NCBI RefSeq assembly: GCF_001982615.1
Contig: NZ_MLCO01000061.1
Span: forward strand, 1-35,367
Direction of reading: 5' to 3'
DNA: 35,367 nt
DNA from: Teichococcus deserti
GTDB taxonomy: Bacteria; Pseudomonadota; Alphaproteobacteria; Acetobacterales; Acetobacteraceae
Positions within the stretch are counted from its first letter, which is position 1. The number at the start of each line of letters is the position of its first letter. The notes under the pieces were generated by a model that saw only the letters and a program-made list of their open reading frames with translations, had not been told where the DNA came from and made no database searches. The translations under genes were made by a program, and so were the position numbers. Of this stretch, positions 1-10,302 are shown in pieces.

Positions 1-710
1 GGCGCCGCGGCGCCATCCAGCAGCACCTCAGCCGGCAGGTCGGCCGCCCCTGCCCCCAGCGCCGCCAGGTCGGCGGCGTTGAAGGCGAAGCTGACATGCA
101 CCGGGTCGAGCTGGGTGATGCGGGTCAGCAGGGACGTGTCGCCGGTGCCGATCAGGCTGCCTTCCGGCACCGCCTCCAGGCTGGTGACGCCGGAGATCGG
201 CGCGGTCACCGTGGTGTAGCTCAGCTCCAGCCGGGCGCTGCCCAGGCGGGCACGGGCGGCGGCCAGCTGCGCCTCGGCCTGGGCCAGCGCCGAGACGGCA
301 TCGTCGCGGTCGCGCTGGGTGCCGACGGCGGCGCGTGCCAGGGCGGCGGTGCGGGCCTGGTCGCGGCGGGCGCGCTCAAGCCCGGCCTCCGCCTCCTGCA
401 GTTGCGCCGCTGCCAGGTCGACGGCGGCCTGGTAGGTCGCCGGGTCGATGCGGAACAGCACATCGCCTTCCCGCACCGCTGCGCCCTCCTCATAGGCGCG
501 CTGCAGCAGGATGCCGCCGACTCGGGCGCGCACCTCGGTCTGACGGAAGGCGGTGACGCGGCCGCCATAGTCGAGCAGCAGCGGCGTCGGCTGCGGCTGC
601 ACTGCCACCACGCCGACCCTGGGCGACGAAGGCGCGGCTTCGGGGGGTGCCGCCGCCTCGCCGCAGGCGGCCAGCAGCAGGAGCAGGGACAAGGAGCGGC
701 GGCGTGGCAT
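1..710 (-). CDS. RND efflux periplasmic adaptor (membrane fusion lipoprotein), partial
   Basis: The gene runs off the left edge; about 236 N-terminal residues are visible. It begins with a lipoprotein signal (basic MPRRR, a leucine run, lipobox L-A-A-C with Cys16). The biotinyl-lipoyl-like half motif follows (VRARVGG then EGAAVREGDVLFRIDP), then an alanine/arginine-rich alpha-helical hairpin (about residues 90-155), the second lipoyl half (YTTVTAPISGV) and the start of the beta-barrel domain (ITQLDPVHVSFAF). This is the AcrA/MexA order of a HlyD-family adaptor, which links an inner-membrane RND pump to an outer-membrane channel. The pump and channel genes would lie beyond the left edge. The divergent TetR gene next to it is the usual arrangement for such operons. 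The start is the only in-frame ATG in front of the signal sequence. The substrate cannot be told. Confidence 0.9.
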   Translation of the reverse strand, partial: MPRRRSLSLLLLLAACGEAAAPPEAAPSSPRVGVVAVQPQPTPLLLDYGGRVTAFRQTEVRARVGGILLQRAYEEGAAVREGDVLFRIDPATYQAAVDLAAAQLQEAEAGLERARRDQARTAALARAAVGTQRDRDDAVSALAQAEAQLAAARARLGSARLELSYTTVTAPISGVTSLEAVPEGSLIGTGDTSLLTRITQLDPVHVSFAFNAADLAALGAGAADLPAEVLLDGAAA

Positions 711-750
711 GATGGTCACCAAAGTTCGGGGCGCGACGGCCCGGCAGCGC

Positions 751-780
751 TTGCCAGGCCGGAGCGACCAGGCATATAAA
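751..780 (+). promoter_or_regulatory. Candidate promoter of the TetR gene
   Basis: TTGCCA (751-756), an 18-base spacer and TATAAA (775-780) precede the TetR gene. The predicted start point, near 787, falls inside the palindrome at 784-795, which fits autorepression. Confidence 0.45.
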
Positions 781-809
781 TCCATACGGACGTATTTGAA
801 CTAGGTCAA
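781..809 (-). promoter_or_regulatory. Candidate promoter of the efflux adaptor gene
   Basis: On the minus strand TTGACC (809-804) is followed after 17 bases by TATGGA (786-781), a good sigma-70-like spacing about 70 bases before the adaptor ATG. The palindrome at 784-795 lies between and over these elements, so a bound repressor would block polymerase. Inferred from sequence only. Confidence 0.45.
784..795. promoter_or_regulatory. Candidate TetR operator (ATACG-GA-CGTAT)
   Basis: This is an inverted repeat with 5-bp arms and a 2-base centre, in the only AT-rich stretch between the divergent adaptor and TetR genes. It overlaps the spacer and -10 of the leftward promoter and the predicted start point of the rightward one. 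Known TetR-family repressors commonly bind such palindromes between themselves and a divergent efflux operon. That this protein binds here is inference. Confidence 0.5.
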
Positions 810-818
810 GGAGGCTGC

Positions 819-1364
819 ATGGGCCGACCGCCATCGATCGACCGCGACCGGGTGCTGGACATCGTCGAAGCCATCCTGCTGAAGGAGGGCACTGGCGGGT
901 TGACGATCGACGCTGTCGCCAAGGCCGCCGGCATTTCCAAGGGCGGGGTGCAGTCGCGCTTCGGCACCAAGGGCGACCTGATCCGCATGCTGGAGGCGCG
1001 CTGGTCGCGCGAATACGATGCCGAGATCGCGGCGATCGCCGGCCCCTCGCCCAGCCCGATCGAGGCCGTGCGCGCGCATATCGATGTCTCGCTCGACCTG
1101 GACGAGGCCGATCAGGCGCGTGCCGCCGGCATGGTGGCGGCGCTGATCGATGCGCGCGACCACATCACCAATGCCAAGGCCTGGTATCAGCAGCGCTTCG
1201 GCGGGTTGGACCGGCAGACGGCGGAGGGCCGGCGCGCCTGGCTGGTGCTGATGGCCACCGAAGGCGCCTTCCTGCTGCGCGCCTTCGGCTGCATCGAGCC
1301 CTCGGAGGCGGAGATGCGCGACCTGATCGCCGACCTGCAGGCCTTGGTCGAGGGCCGGCTGTAG
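819..1364 (+). CDS. TetR family transcriptional regulator
   Basis: A 181-residue protein with the TetR N-terminal DNA-binding domain (about residues 8-55). The helix-turn-helix runs through LTIDAVAKAAGISKGGVQSRF and continues into GTKGDLIRMLEARW. The C-terminal ligand-binding and dimerisation part (about 70-181) is alpha-helical and shows no specific signature I can assign. A strong ribosome site, AAGGAGG at 808-814, sits 4 bases before the ATG. The divergent efflux adaptor and the shared palindrome suggest that it represses the efflux operon and itself until an inducer binds. The SDR gene downstream is in the same direction but is separated by a hairpin and 86 bases, so co-transcription is uncertain. 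Confidence 0.9.
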   Translation: MGRPPSIDRDRVLDIVEAILLKEGTGGLTIDAVAKAAGISKGGVQSRFGTKGDLIRMLEARWSREYDAEIAAIAGPSPSPIEAVRAHIDVSLDLDEADQARAAGMVAALIDARDHITNAKAWYQQRFGGLDRQTAEGRRAWLVLMATEGAFLLRAFGCIEPSEAEMRDLIADLQALVEGRL

Positions 1365-1384
1365 CGCGGCCGGCGCGCCGCGCT
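1363..1384 (+). terminator. Hairpin at the TetR stop codon
   Basis: AGCGCGGC (1363-1370) pairs perfectly with GCCGCGCT (1377-1384) around a 6-base loop. The left arm uses the last two bases of the TAG stop. There is no T-run behind it, so it would be a U-less hairpin terminator or an mRNA 3'-end stabiliser. Confidence 0.45.
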
Positions 1385-1450
1385 GCGTGACTGGACGCCG
1401 GCATTCCTGGGTGGCTACAGCCGGCGACACCCAGGCGAAAGGATCCGACG

Positions 1451-2263
1451 ATGCAGGCTCTCTCTTCCGGAAATCTGGCGGTGGTGACGGGGGCCGCCGG
1501 CGGCATCGGCCTGGCGGTCGCGCAGCGGCTGGCGGCGCGCGGCATGCGGCTCGCGCTGATCGACCGCGCGCCGCAGATCGACGAGATCGCGCGCCGCCTG
1601 GGTGTCGAGGCCGCCGGCTGGAGCCTGGACGTCGCCGACCGCGCGGCGGTGGAGCGCGCCGCCGCCGAGATCCATGCCCGTTTCGGCCCGGTCTCGCTGC
1701 TGATGAACAACGCCGCCATCCATGGCGGGGCGGACGCCCTGGCCTCGCCTTCCATCTGGGACGATGTCATCGGCATCAACCTGATGGGCGTGCTGCACGG
1801 GGTGCAGGCCTTCGTGCCGGCGATGCTGGAGGGCGACCGGCCGGGGGTGGTGATCAACACCGGCTCGAAGCAGGGCATCACCCAGCCGCCCGGCAACACC
1901 GCCTACAACGTCGCCAAGGCGGGGGTGAAGGCGCTGACTGAGGGCCTGGCGCACAGTCTGCGCGAAACGGCGGGCGACCGCATCACCGCGCATCTGCTGA
2001 TCCCGGGCTTCACCCATACCGGCATGACCGGCGTCGCCGAGAAGCCAGCCGGCGCCTGGACCGCGGGCCAGGTCGCCGACTTCATGCTCGAGCGCATCGA
2101 GGCTGGCGACTTCTACATCCTCTGCCCCGACAACGACGTGACGCGCGCGATCGACGAGAAGCGCATGGCCTGGGCCATGGGCGACATCATCGAGAACCGC
2201 CCTGCCCTGTCGCGCTGGCATCCCGACCACAAGGACGCCTTCGCTGCCTTCATGAGGGGCTGA
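1451..2263 (+). CDS. SDR family NAD(P)-dependent oxidoreductase
   Basis: A 270-residue classical short-chain dehydrogenase/reductase. The Rossmann glycine motif TGAAGGIG is at residues 13-20, Asp60 is at the adenine-ring position, NNAA is at 86-89, and the catalytic Ser139, Tyr152 and Lys156 are all present. The C-terminal third (about 200-270) has a tail, DIIENRPALSRWHPDH, seen in SDRs of unknown substrate. A GAAAGGA ribosome site (1437-1443) precedes the ATG. The 3' end overlaps the end of the convergent CobW gene by 14 bp. The active site looks intact, so it should catalyse NAD(P)-linked alcohol/carbonyl conversion; the substrate cannot be read from the sequence. Confidence 0.9.
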   Translation: MQALSSGNLAVVTGAAGGIGLAVAQRLAARGMRLALIDRAPQIDEIARRLGVEAAGWSLDVADRAAVERAAAEIHARFGPVSLLMNNAAIHGGADALASPSIWDDVIGINLMGVLHGVQAFVPAMLEGDRPGVVINTGSKQGITQPPGNTAYNVAKAGVKALTEGLAHSLRETAGDRITAHLLIPGFTHTGMTGVAEKPAGAWTAGQVADFMLERIEAGDFYILCPDNDVTRAIDEKRMAWAMGDIIENRPALSRWHPDHKDAFAAFMRG

Positions 2264-3185
2264 GCACAGCGCAGCCTTCCATCGCCGCCGCAATCTCGGC
2301 CGGGGACAGCGGGCCGAGCTCGGCGATGAAGACGATGCGGGCGCGCGGCTGGCCCGGATCTCGCTGCGTGTCGACCGGCGCCAGCGTCGCCCGCCCCCCC
2401 GCCAGCTGGAACAGGAAGACCTTCCCCGGCTGGTCGGCGGGCTCAAAAAAACCCTTGGCGCGGGCGAGGCGCGGGGCGAGCCGGCCGATCGCCGCCTGCA
2501 GCTTCGGCAGCGACAGCGGCGCCTCGGCGGTCCAGCTCAGCGTCTCGAAGCGGTCGGCATGCGGGCGGCGGCGCGGCGTCTCGCGCGGCGGTCGCGTCGG
2601 ATCCTCGGGCAGCACCAGCGTCAGCGGCACGGCGCCGCCCGGCGCCTCGACCTGCAGCGCCGTCGGGTGCCGCGCCTTCAACGCCGCCTTGAAGCCCTCC
2701 AGCGTGCCGGGCGCGGCCAGGTCCGTCTTGCTCAGCGCCACCACATCCGCCATGCGCAGCTGGGCGCGCAGCAGCGGATCCTCGAGCGAGGCCAGTGGCG
2801 CCGCGGCATCGACGACGCAGAGCACCGTCTCCAAAGGTGCCGCGCGCCAGATCACCGGGTCCATCAGGTTGCGGACGATGTCGCCGGGCTCGGCAACCCC
2901 GCTGGTCTCGATGACGATGGCCTCTGGCCGGGGCTCGCGCCGCAGCAGCGTCGCGATGGTGCGCAGCAGGTCGCCTTCCAGCGTGCAGCAGATACAGCCA
3001 TTGGCCAGGCTGACCACGCCGTCGCTGGCGCCGGCGATCAGCTCGGCATCGATGTTGATCGCGCCGAAGTCGTTGACCACGGCGGCGATCCGGCGGCCCT
3101 CGGCATGCGCCAGGACATGGTTCACCACCGTGGTCTTGCCCGCGCCCAGGAACCCCGTGACCAGCAGGACCGGAACCGGGGTCAT
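2250..3185 (-). CDS. CobW/G3E-family GTPase (putative metallochaperone)
   Basis: A 311-residue COG0523-type P-loop GTPase. Walker A is GFLGAGKTT (11-19), the metal-binding GCICC motif is at 63-67, ETSGVAEP at 92-99 is the Walker B/G3 region, and SKTD at 151-154 is the guanine-specificity loop. A CobW C-terminal domain covers about 220-305. Members of this family insert metals (Co, Zn, Fe or Ni) into client proteins using GTP. The frame is open further upstream, but the ATG at 3185 gives the canonical N-terminus MTPVPVLLVTGFLGAGK. It starts 2 bases after the stop of the deacylase gene, so the two are translationally coupled. This suggests that the zinc-type amidohydrolase is its client, which is inference. 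No histidine-rich metal loop is seen. Confidence 0.9.
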   Translation of the reverse strand: MTPVPVLLVTGFLGAGKTTVVNHVLAHAEGRRIAAVVNDFGAINIDAELIAGASDGVVSLANGCICCTLEGDLLRTIATLLRREPRPEAIVIETSGVAEPGDIVRNLMDPVIWRAAPLETVLCVVDAAAPLASLEDPLLRAQLRMADVVALSKTDLAAPGTLEGFKAALKARHPTALQVEAPGGAVPLTLVLPEDPTRPPRETPRRRPHADRFETLSWTAEAPLSLPKLQAAIGRLAPRLARAKGFFEPADQPGKVFLFQLAGGRATLAPVDTQRDPGQPRARIVFIAELGPLSPAEIAAAMEGCAVLSPS

Positions 3186-3187
3186 GC

Positions 3188-4675
3188 TCAGGCGATCGAC
3201 GGCCGGCGCACGGCCCTGCCCGGGCGGGCGTCGACATCCATCACGCCGCCCGAGATCACCGGCGTGCCGCTGACGATCAGGTGGCGCACGCCTTCCGAGG
3301 GACGGTTCATGGCCGTGAATTCGGCGCGGTCGGTCAGCGTCTCGTAGTCGAAGGCGACGATGTCGGCGTCCGCCCCGACCGCCAGCCGGCCCTTGCCCAG
3401 CATCGCCGGGGTGCTGGCCTCCAGGATCTGCGCCGGGATCAGCGAGCATTTGCGGAGGCCCTCGGCCAGCGAGATCGCCTGCCGCTCGCGCACCCAGTGG
3501 CGGATGAAACGGGTGAAGCAGCCGGCCGAACGCGGATGCGAGGTGGCCTCGGCCGGCAGCGGCCAGGCGTCGCCGGTATAGGTGCTGCCATCCGGCATGC
3601 TCCAGGGCATGGCGTCGGAGGCGATGGCGCCGTCCGGATAGAGCACGGCCATGTCCAGCAGCTCGCGGTGCCGAGCGTTGTTGTCGGTGTCGAGCACGTG
3701 CCACAGCACCAGCTGCGACGGGTCCTCGGCCTGGGCGGAGAGCAGCTCGGCGCGGTCGCGGAAGCGGTGGCCGTCGGTGACGCGCTGCACCGAATCATAG
3801 CCCAGCCCGTTGCGATCCTCGAAGTTGGGGTCGCTGAAGAAGGCGGCCGCCAACACGGTCGAGCCGGTGCCGTAGGGATAGGCCTCGACGGTGATGTTCA
3901 GCCCCTTCGCTTGGGCGTTGCGCACCAGCTCGTAGCAGCGCGCGATGTCGGTCTTGCTGGAGCTGTTGAAGTGGCAGATGTGCATATGCGCGCCCGTCGC
4001 GGCGGCATAGCCGATCAGGCGGATATAGGCCTCGGCCGCGGATTGCGGGTCGATCTTCGCCATATAGGCGACATGGGTGAAGGTGGGGACCTGGCGCTCG
4101 GCCGCCAGCTTGCAGACCTCGATCAGCTCCTGCACGCCGGCGCCGGGCGCATAGGCGTTGAGGATGCCGATGCCGATGCCGCCCTCGTTCAGCCCCTGGG
4201 CCAGGCGGTCGATGATGCCGGCCTGCTCGACATCGGTCGCGATGTTGTCCATCCAGCGCTTGTCGCGCATGGCGCGGCCGAAGGCCTCCAGCGAGGATTC
4301 CTCGTTGGTGCCGACCATGGCGCCGATGCGGGCGAAGGCCCAGTTGGTGGCGGCGCCGTAGTTCAGGATGCGGCCCTGCTCCGCCTGGCGGCGATACCAG
4401 GAGCCCACCGGCAGCACGCCGGCCTCAAGGTCCAGCGTCGTGGTGATGCCGTCGAAGGCCTGCATGCGGTCGGCCGGGATCGACTGGCCATGCGCATGCA
4501 GGTCGATGAAGCCGGGGGCGACGACCAGGCCAGCGGCATCGATCACGCGCTCCGCCTCGCCGAGATGGGTGCCGATGGCGGCGATGCGCCCGTCCTGGAC
4601 GACGATGTCGGCGACGGCATCCGTCCCGCTCGCCGGATCCACCACGCGTCCGCCGCTGATCAACAAGGCACCCAT
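3188..4675 (-). CDS. N-acyl-D-amino-acid deacylase-like amidohydrolase
   Basis: A 495-residue amidohydrolase-superfamily protein. It opens with the N-terminal beta-sandwich strand LLISGGRVVDP, then the metal ligands HAH (His60, His62), Glu84 in DLEAG, His201, a second His cluster HMHICH (230-235) and the catalytic Asp354 in SDAMPW. C-terminal strands (GADADIVAFD, about 440) close the sandwich. The layout matches D-aminoacylases and N-acyl-D-glutamate deacylases, which release free D-amino acids from N-acyl forms. Side-chain specificity is not certain. A longer reading frame exists, but the ATG at 4675 has a strong GGGGAGGAGAGG ribosome site just upstream and the expected N-terminus. It is the first gene of a two-gene unit with the CobW GTPase. 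No export signal is seen, so it is probably cytoplasmic. Confidence 0.88.
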   Translation of the reverse strand: MGALLISGGRVVDPASGTDAVADIVVQDGRIAAIGTHLGEAERVIDAAGLVVAPGFIDLHAHGQSIPADRMQAFDGITTTLDLEAGVLPVGSWYRRQAEQGRILNYGAATNWAFARIGAMVGTNEESSLEAFGRAMRDKRWMDNIATDVEQAGIIDRLAQGLNEGGIGIGILNAYAPGAGVQELIEVCKLAAERQVPTFTHVAYMAKIDPQSAAEAYIRLIGYAAATGAHMHICHFNSSSKTDIARCYELVRNAQAKGLNITVEAYPYGTGSTVLAAAFFSDPNFEDRNGLGYDSVQRVTDGHRFRDRAELLSAQAEDPSQLVLWHVLDTDNNARHRELLDMAVLYPDGAIASDAMPWSMPDGSTYTGDAWPLPAEATSHPRSAGCFTRFIRHWVRERQAISLAEGLRKCSLIPAQILEASTPAMLGKGRLAVGADADIVAFDYETLTDRAEFTAMNRPSEGVRHLIVSGTPVISGGVMDVDARPGRAVRRPSIA

Positions 4676-4709
4676 GCCGCCTCTCCTCCCCTGCCAGGAC
4701 ATCGACGGT

Positions 4710-4740
4710 GCCGGGGGATGCCCCCGGCCGCCGAGCGGCG
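4710..4740 (-). promoter_or_regulatory. Paired hairpins in the leader of the deacylase-CobW unit
   Basis: GCCGGGGG (4710-4717) and CCCCCGGC (4721-4728) form a perfect 8-bp stem with a 3-base loop. Directly next to it CGCC (4729-4732) and GGCG (4737-4740) form a smaller stem. They lie 35-65 bases before the deacylase ATG and about 210 bases after the stop of the upstream DUF457 gene. They could be a leader element, a U-less terminator of read-through, or a REP-like element. I see no tag for a known riboswitch. The rest of 4676-4933 holds nothing I can call. Confidence 0.4.
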
Positions 4741-4933
4741 CAGTAGAGGCGCATTCGCCCAAGGCCGCAATGCCGCGGCCGGCAGAGAGTCCGCCGCCCC
4801 AGCCCTGCCCCAGCCCCACCTGCCCAGGATCGCGGCAGCCGCCACCGAAAGCGGCGCCCTGGTCGCGCAGCATCGCCCGGGAATCACCGTCACGCCGAGC
4901 GCGGATGGCGAAGCGCAGCCGGAGCTTGGCCGC

Positions 4934-4951
4934 GCAGCGACCGGTCGCTGC
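4934..4951 (-). terminator. 18-bp perfect palindrome at the DUF457 stop codon
   Basis: GCAGCGACCGGTCGCTGC is a perfect palindrome. Its first base on the minus strand is the G of the TAG stop. In RNA it gives a 7-bp stem with a CCGG loop. No T-run follows. It is most likely a transcript-end hairpin. A protein-binding site cannot be excluded. Confidence 0.5.
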
Positions 4952-5607
4952 TACCGCACGCTCGCCGTGACATGGCGGGCCAGCAGCACCTCGCCCGACT
5001 GGCGCAGCTGCCTCCAGGCGGCGGCCGCGTCGGGGGCGCGCGGCGGCATCTCGGCCGCGGCGCCGGGCGGGCAGATCGAGGGTATGCTCGGGCCCAGCAC
5101 GCGGCAGATGCCGGTCGCCCGCAGCCGGGCGCCCAGATCCGGCCGTGCCGGCGTGCTGCCCCAGGCCCAGGACAGCACCAGCGCCACCACCAGCGGCTCG
5201 AAGGGCGAGCCGGTGCGGCAGAGCGGCAGGGCATAGGTGCCGCGCAAGGGCCAGGCCAGGCGAAGCCCGCCCGGGGTCAGCAGGTCGGCCGCCAGGTGCG
5301 ACAGGTAGCCGACAACCAGCGGCGCGCTGATCGCCAGCGGCACTTCCTGGCGCAGCATCAGAAAGACACAGGCGGCGACGGCCAGCAGCGAATGCGTCAT
5401 GCCGCGATGGCCGAAGACGGCGCCCAGCAGGGTGGAAATCGGGCGCAGCCGCTTGCCCATCCAGGATTTCGGATGGTCGATGTCGGGCAGCAGCGCGCCG
5501 CAGACCGCCAGCCCCAGCATGGCAGGGTCGAGGGCCGGCAGGCCCAGCCGCGGCGCCGCGGCGAACCAGGCCGCCGCGCCCAGCGCGATATGCGAGCCGG
5601 CCATCAT
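4951..5607 (-). CDS. DUF457/YdjM-type membrane-bound metal-dependent hydrolase
   Basis: A 218-residue protein with the DUF457 (LexA-binding inner-membrane hydrolase, YdjM-like) pattern. His6 is in the N-terminal GSHIALG, PDIDHP is at 41-46, GHRGMTHS is at 66-73 and GYLSHLAADLLTPGG is at 100-114. These conserved His and Asp residues form a presumed metal site facing the membrane. Hydrophobic segments lie near 8-40, 74-100 and 130-150. The final 60 residues are hydrophilic and not conserved as far as I can tell. The name hydrolase is by family only; no substrate is established. The start is ATG 5607 or the adjacent ATG 5604. It is transcribed alone, with a hairpin at its stop. Confidence 0.82.
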   Translation of the reverse strand: MMAGSHIALGAAAWFAAAPRLGLPALDPAMLGLAVCGALLPDIDHPKSWMGKRLRPISTLLGAVFGHRGMTHSLLAVAACVFLMLRQEVPLAISAPLVVGYLSHLAADLLTPGGLRLAWPLRGTYALPLCRTGSPFEPLVVALVLSWAWGSTPARPDLGARLRATGICRVLGPSIPSICPPGAAAEMPPRAPDAAAAWRQLRQSGEVLLARHVTASVR

Positions 5608-5629
5608 CGCGGGGCGGCAGACCTTTCCT

Positions 5630-5659
5630 TTAGGAAGATTCCTTTCAATTAGGAGTCAA
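5630..5659 (-). promoter_or_regulatory. Candidate promoter of the DUF457 gene
   Basis: On the minus strand TTGACT (5659-5654) and TCCTAA (5635-5630) are separated by 18 bases, with the gene start about 23 bases further on. The same AT-rich patch contains a short repeat, TTCCTTTAGGA (5625-5635), echoed as TTCCTTTCAATTAGGA (5639-5654), which might be a regulator site. It also lies upstream of the divergent DsbA-like gene. Confidence 0.35.
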
Positions 5660-5749
5660 GAACACTTCCTACAAGCCTGATTCGCCACGATTCAACAAGG
5701 ACAGCGTCAGAAAAGCGCCACGGGGCTGCGGCGGGGCGGCTTCTGTCCT

Positions 5750-6448
5750 ATGCTGCCGGCCGTGAACCTGATTTCGCCGCCCCGTCCCCATCTGGAGATC
5801 GAAGTGGTCTTCGATCTGGTCTGCCCCTGGTGCTTCCTCGGCACGAGGCGGCTGCGGCGCGCCCTGGAGCGGCGGCCGGAGCTGCTGGCCGACCTGCGCT
5901 GGCGGCCCTTCCTGCTGAACCCTGACCTCGGCACCGGCGGGGTGCATCGGCAGGACTACATGGCGCGGAAATTCGGCGGCGAGGAGCGGGCGCGGCGGCT
6001 GCACGCCACCATGACCGAGCTCGGCCTCGCCGAGGGTATCCTGTTCAGGTTCGACCGGATCCAGCGCATCCCGGCCTCGGTCGACGCGCACCGGCTGGTG
6101 CGGCATGCCGCGCAGCACGGCGTGGCCGACCAGCTGGTCGACGCGCTGTTCGTCGCGCATTTCTGCGAAGGCGCCGATATCGGCAGCCACGACACGCTGG
6201 CGATGCTGGCTGGCGAGTTCGGGCTTGAGCGCCGCGGCACGCTGCGCTTCCTGGCCAGCGGGCTGGAAAGCGACGCGGTGCATGCCGAGAACCTGCGCGC
6301 GCACCGCCTGGGCATCAATGGCGTGCCCTGCTTCGTCATGGCCGGGCCGCATGGCCAGACCTCGGGCCATGCCATCGCCGGCGCGCAGGAGCCCGAGGTG
6401 CTGGAACGGCTGATCGACGTGGCGATCGCCGAGGCGACCGAGTTCTAG
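5750..6448 (+). CDS. DsbA family oxidoreductase (FrnE-like)
   Basis: A 232-residue thioredoxin-fold protein of the FrnE/2-hydroxychromene-2-carboxylate isomerase-like DsbA branch. The redox motif CPWC is at 25-28 in VVFDLVCPWCFLGTRRL. A helical insert occupies about 60-180, and the cis-proline loop GINGVPCFV is at 188-196 (Pro193). There is no signal peptide, so it should act in the cytoplasm, where such proteins catalyse dithiol/disulfide or isomerase reactions. The ATG at 5750 is used; a GTG at 5762 would remove four residues, and neither has a strong ribosome site. It ends 7 bases from the convergent mfd stop. Confidence 0.87.
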   Translation: MLPAVNLISPPRPHLEIEVVFDLVCPWCFLGTRRLRRALERRPELLADLRWRPFLLNPDLGTGGVHRQDYMARKFGGEERARRLHATMTELGLAEGILFRFDRIQRIPASVDAHRLVRHAAQHGVADQLVDALFVAHFCEGADIGSHDTLAMLAGEFGLERRGTLRFLASGLESDAVHAENLRAHRLGINGVPCFVMAGPHGQTSGHAIAGAQEPEVLERLIDVAIAEATEF

Positions 6449-6455
6449 CCCCCGG

Positions 6456-9922
<3,467 letters not shown>

Positions 9923-9926
<4 letters not shown>

Positions 9927-10237
9927 GCGCGCCGCGCCGCCTCCGGCACGCCGGCGCCAGGCCTGGAGCATTCCTCGGCCATCCGGGCCAGCATCGGCGT
10001 CGCGACCTCGGCCGGGATCGGCCGGCGGCCGGACAGCCAGTCGGCCAGGTCGACGTCGAGCAGCTCCAGCACCGCTTCCAGCTCGTCCAGCTCGGCCTCG
10101 CTGAAGCTGGCGATGTGCTTCGCCACGAAGCCGCCGACCATCAGGTCGGTCTCCTTGGTGCCGCGGTGGTGGGCGCGGTACATCAGCCGCCGGCGGCGGG
10201 GGGACAGCTCGGTCGCGTTATCATCGGGTTCGGTCAT
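9923..10237 (-). CDS. sdhE: FAD assembly factor SdhE (DUF339)
   Basis: A 104-residue SdhE/Sdh5-family protein, which promotes covalent attachment of FAD to succinate dehydrogenase SdhA. The hallmark RGTKE (RGxxE, residues 25-29) sits in LMYRAHHRGTKETDLMVGGF. The acidic helix with SEAELDELEAVLEL and the DWLSG segment also fit. The start ATG at 10237 has GAGAGGCG upstream. Its stop overlaps the mfd start by 4 bp, so the two are translationally coupled, although their functions are unrelated. The short reading frame lies inside a longer open frame; the family motif and the candidate promoter at 10261-10288 support this start. Confidence 0.92.
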
Positions 10238-10260
10238 GGGCGGCGCCTCTCGCGGCTGGC

Positions 10261-10288
10261 ATATAGAGGTGGATGGAAATCGTGTCAG
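10261..10288 (-). promoter_or_regulatory. Candidate promoter for sdhE-mfd
   Basis: On the minus strand CTGACA (10288-10283), a 16-base spacer and CTATAT (10266-10261) precede sdhE. The predicted start point is 15-20 bases before the ATG. The element overlaps the region just upstream of the recG start on the other strand. Confidence 0.4.
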
Positions 10289-10302
10289 CCCGAGAGGCCG
10301 AA

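Noticed and set aside
3281-5236. A 651-residue plus-strand frame over the deacylase and DUF457 genes
   Set aside because: It runs antisense through two genes with conserved catalytic motifs and crosses their intergenic gap, so it cannot be a single real gene here.
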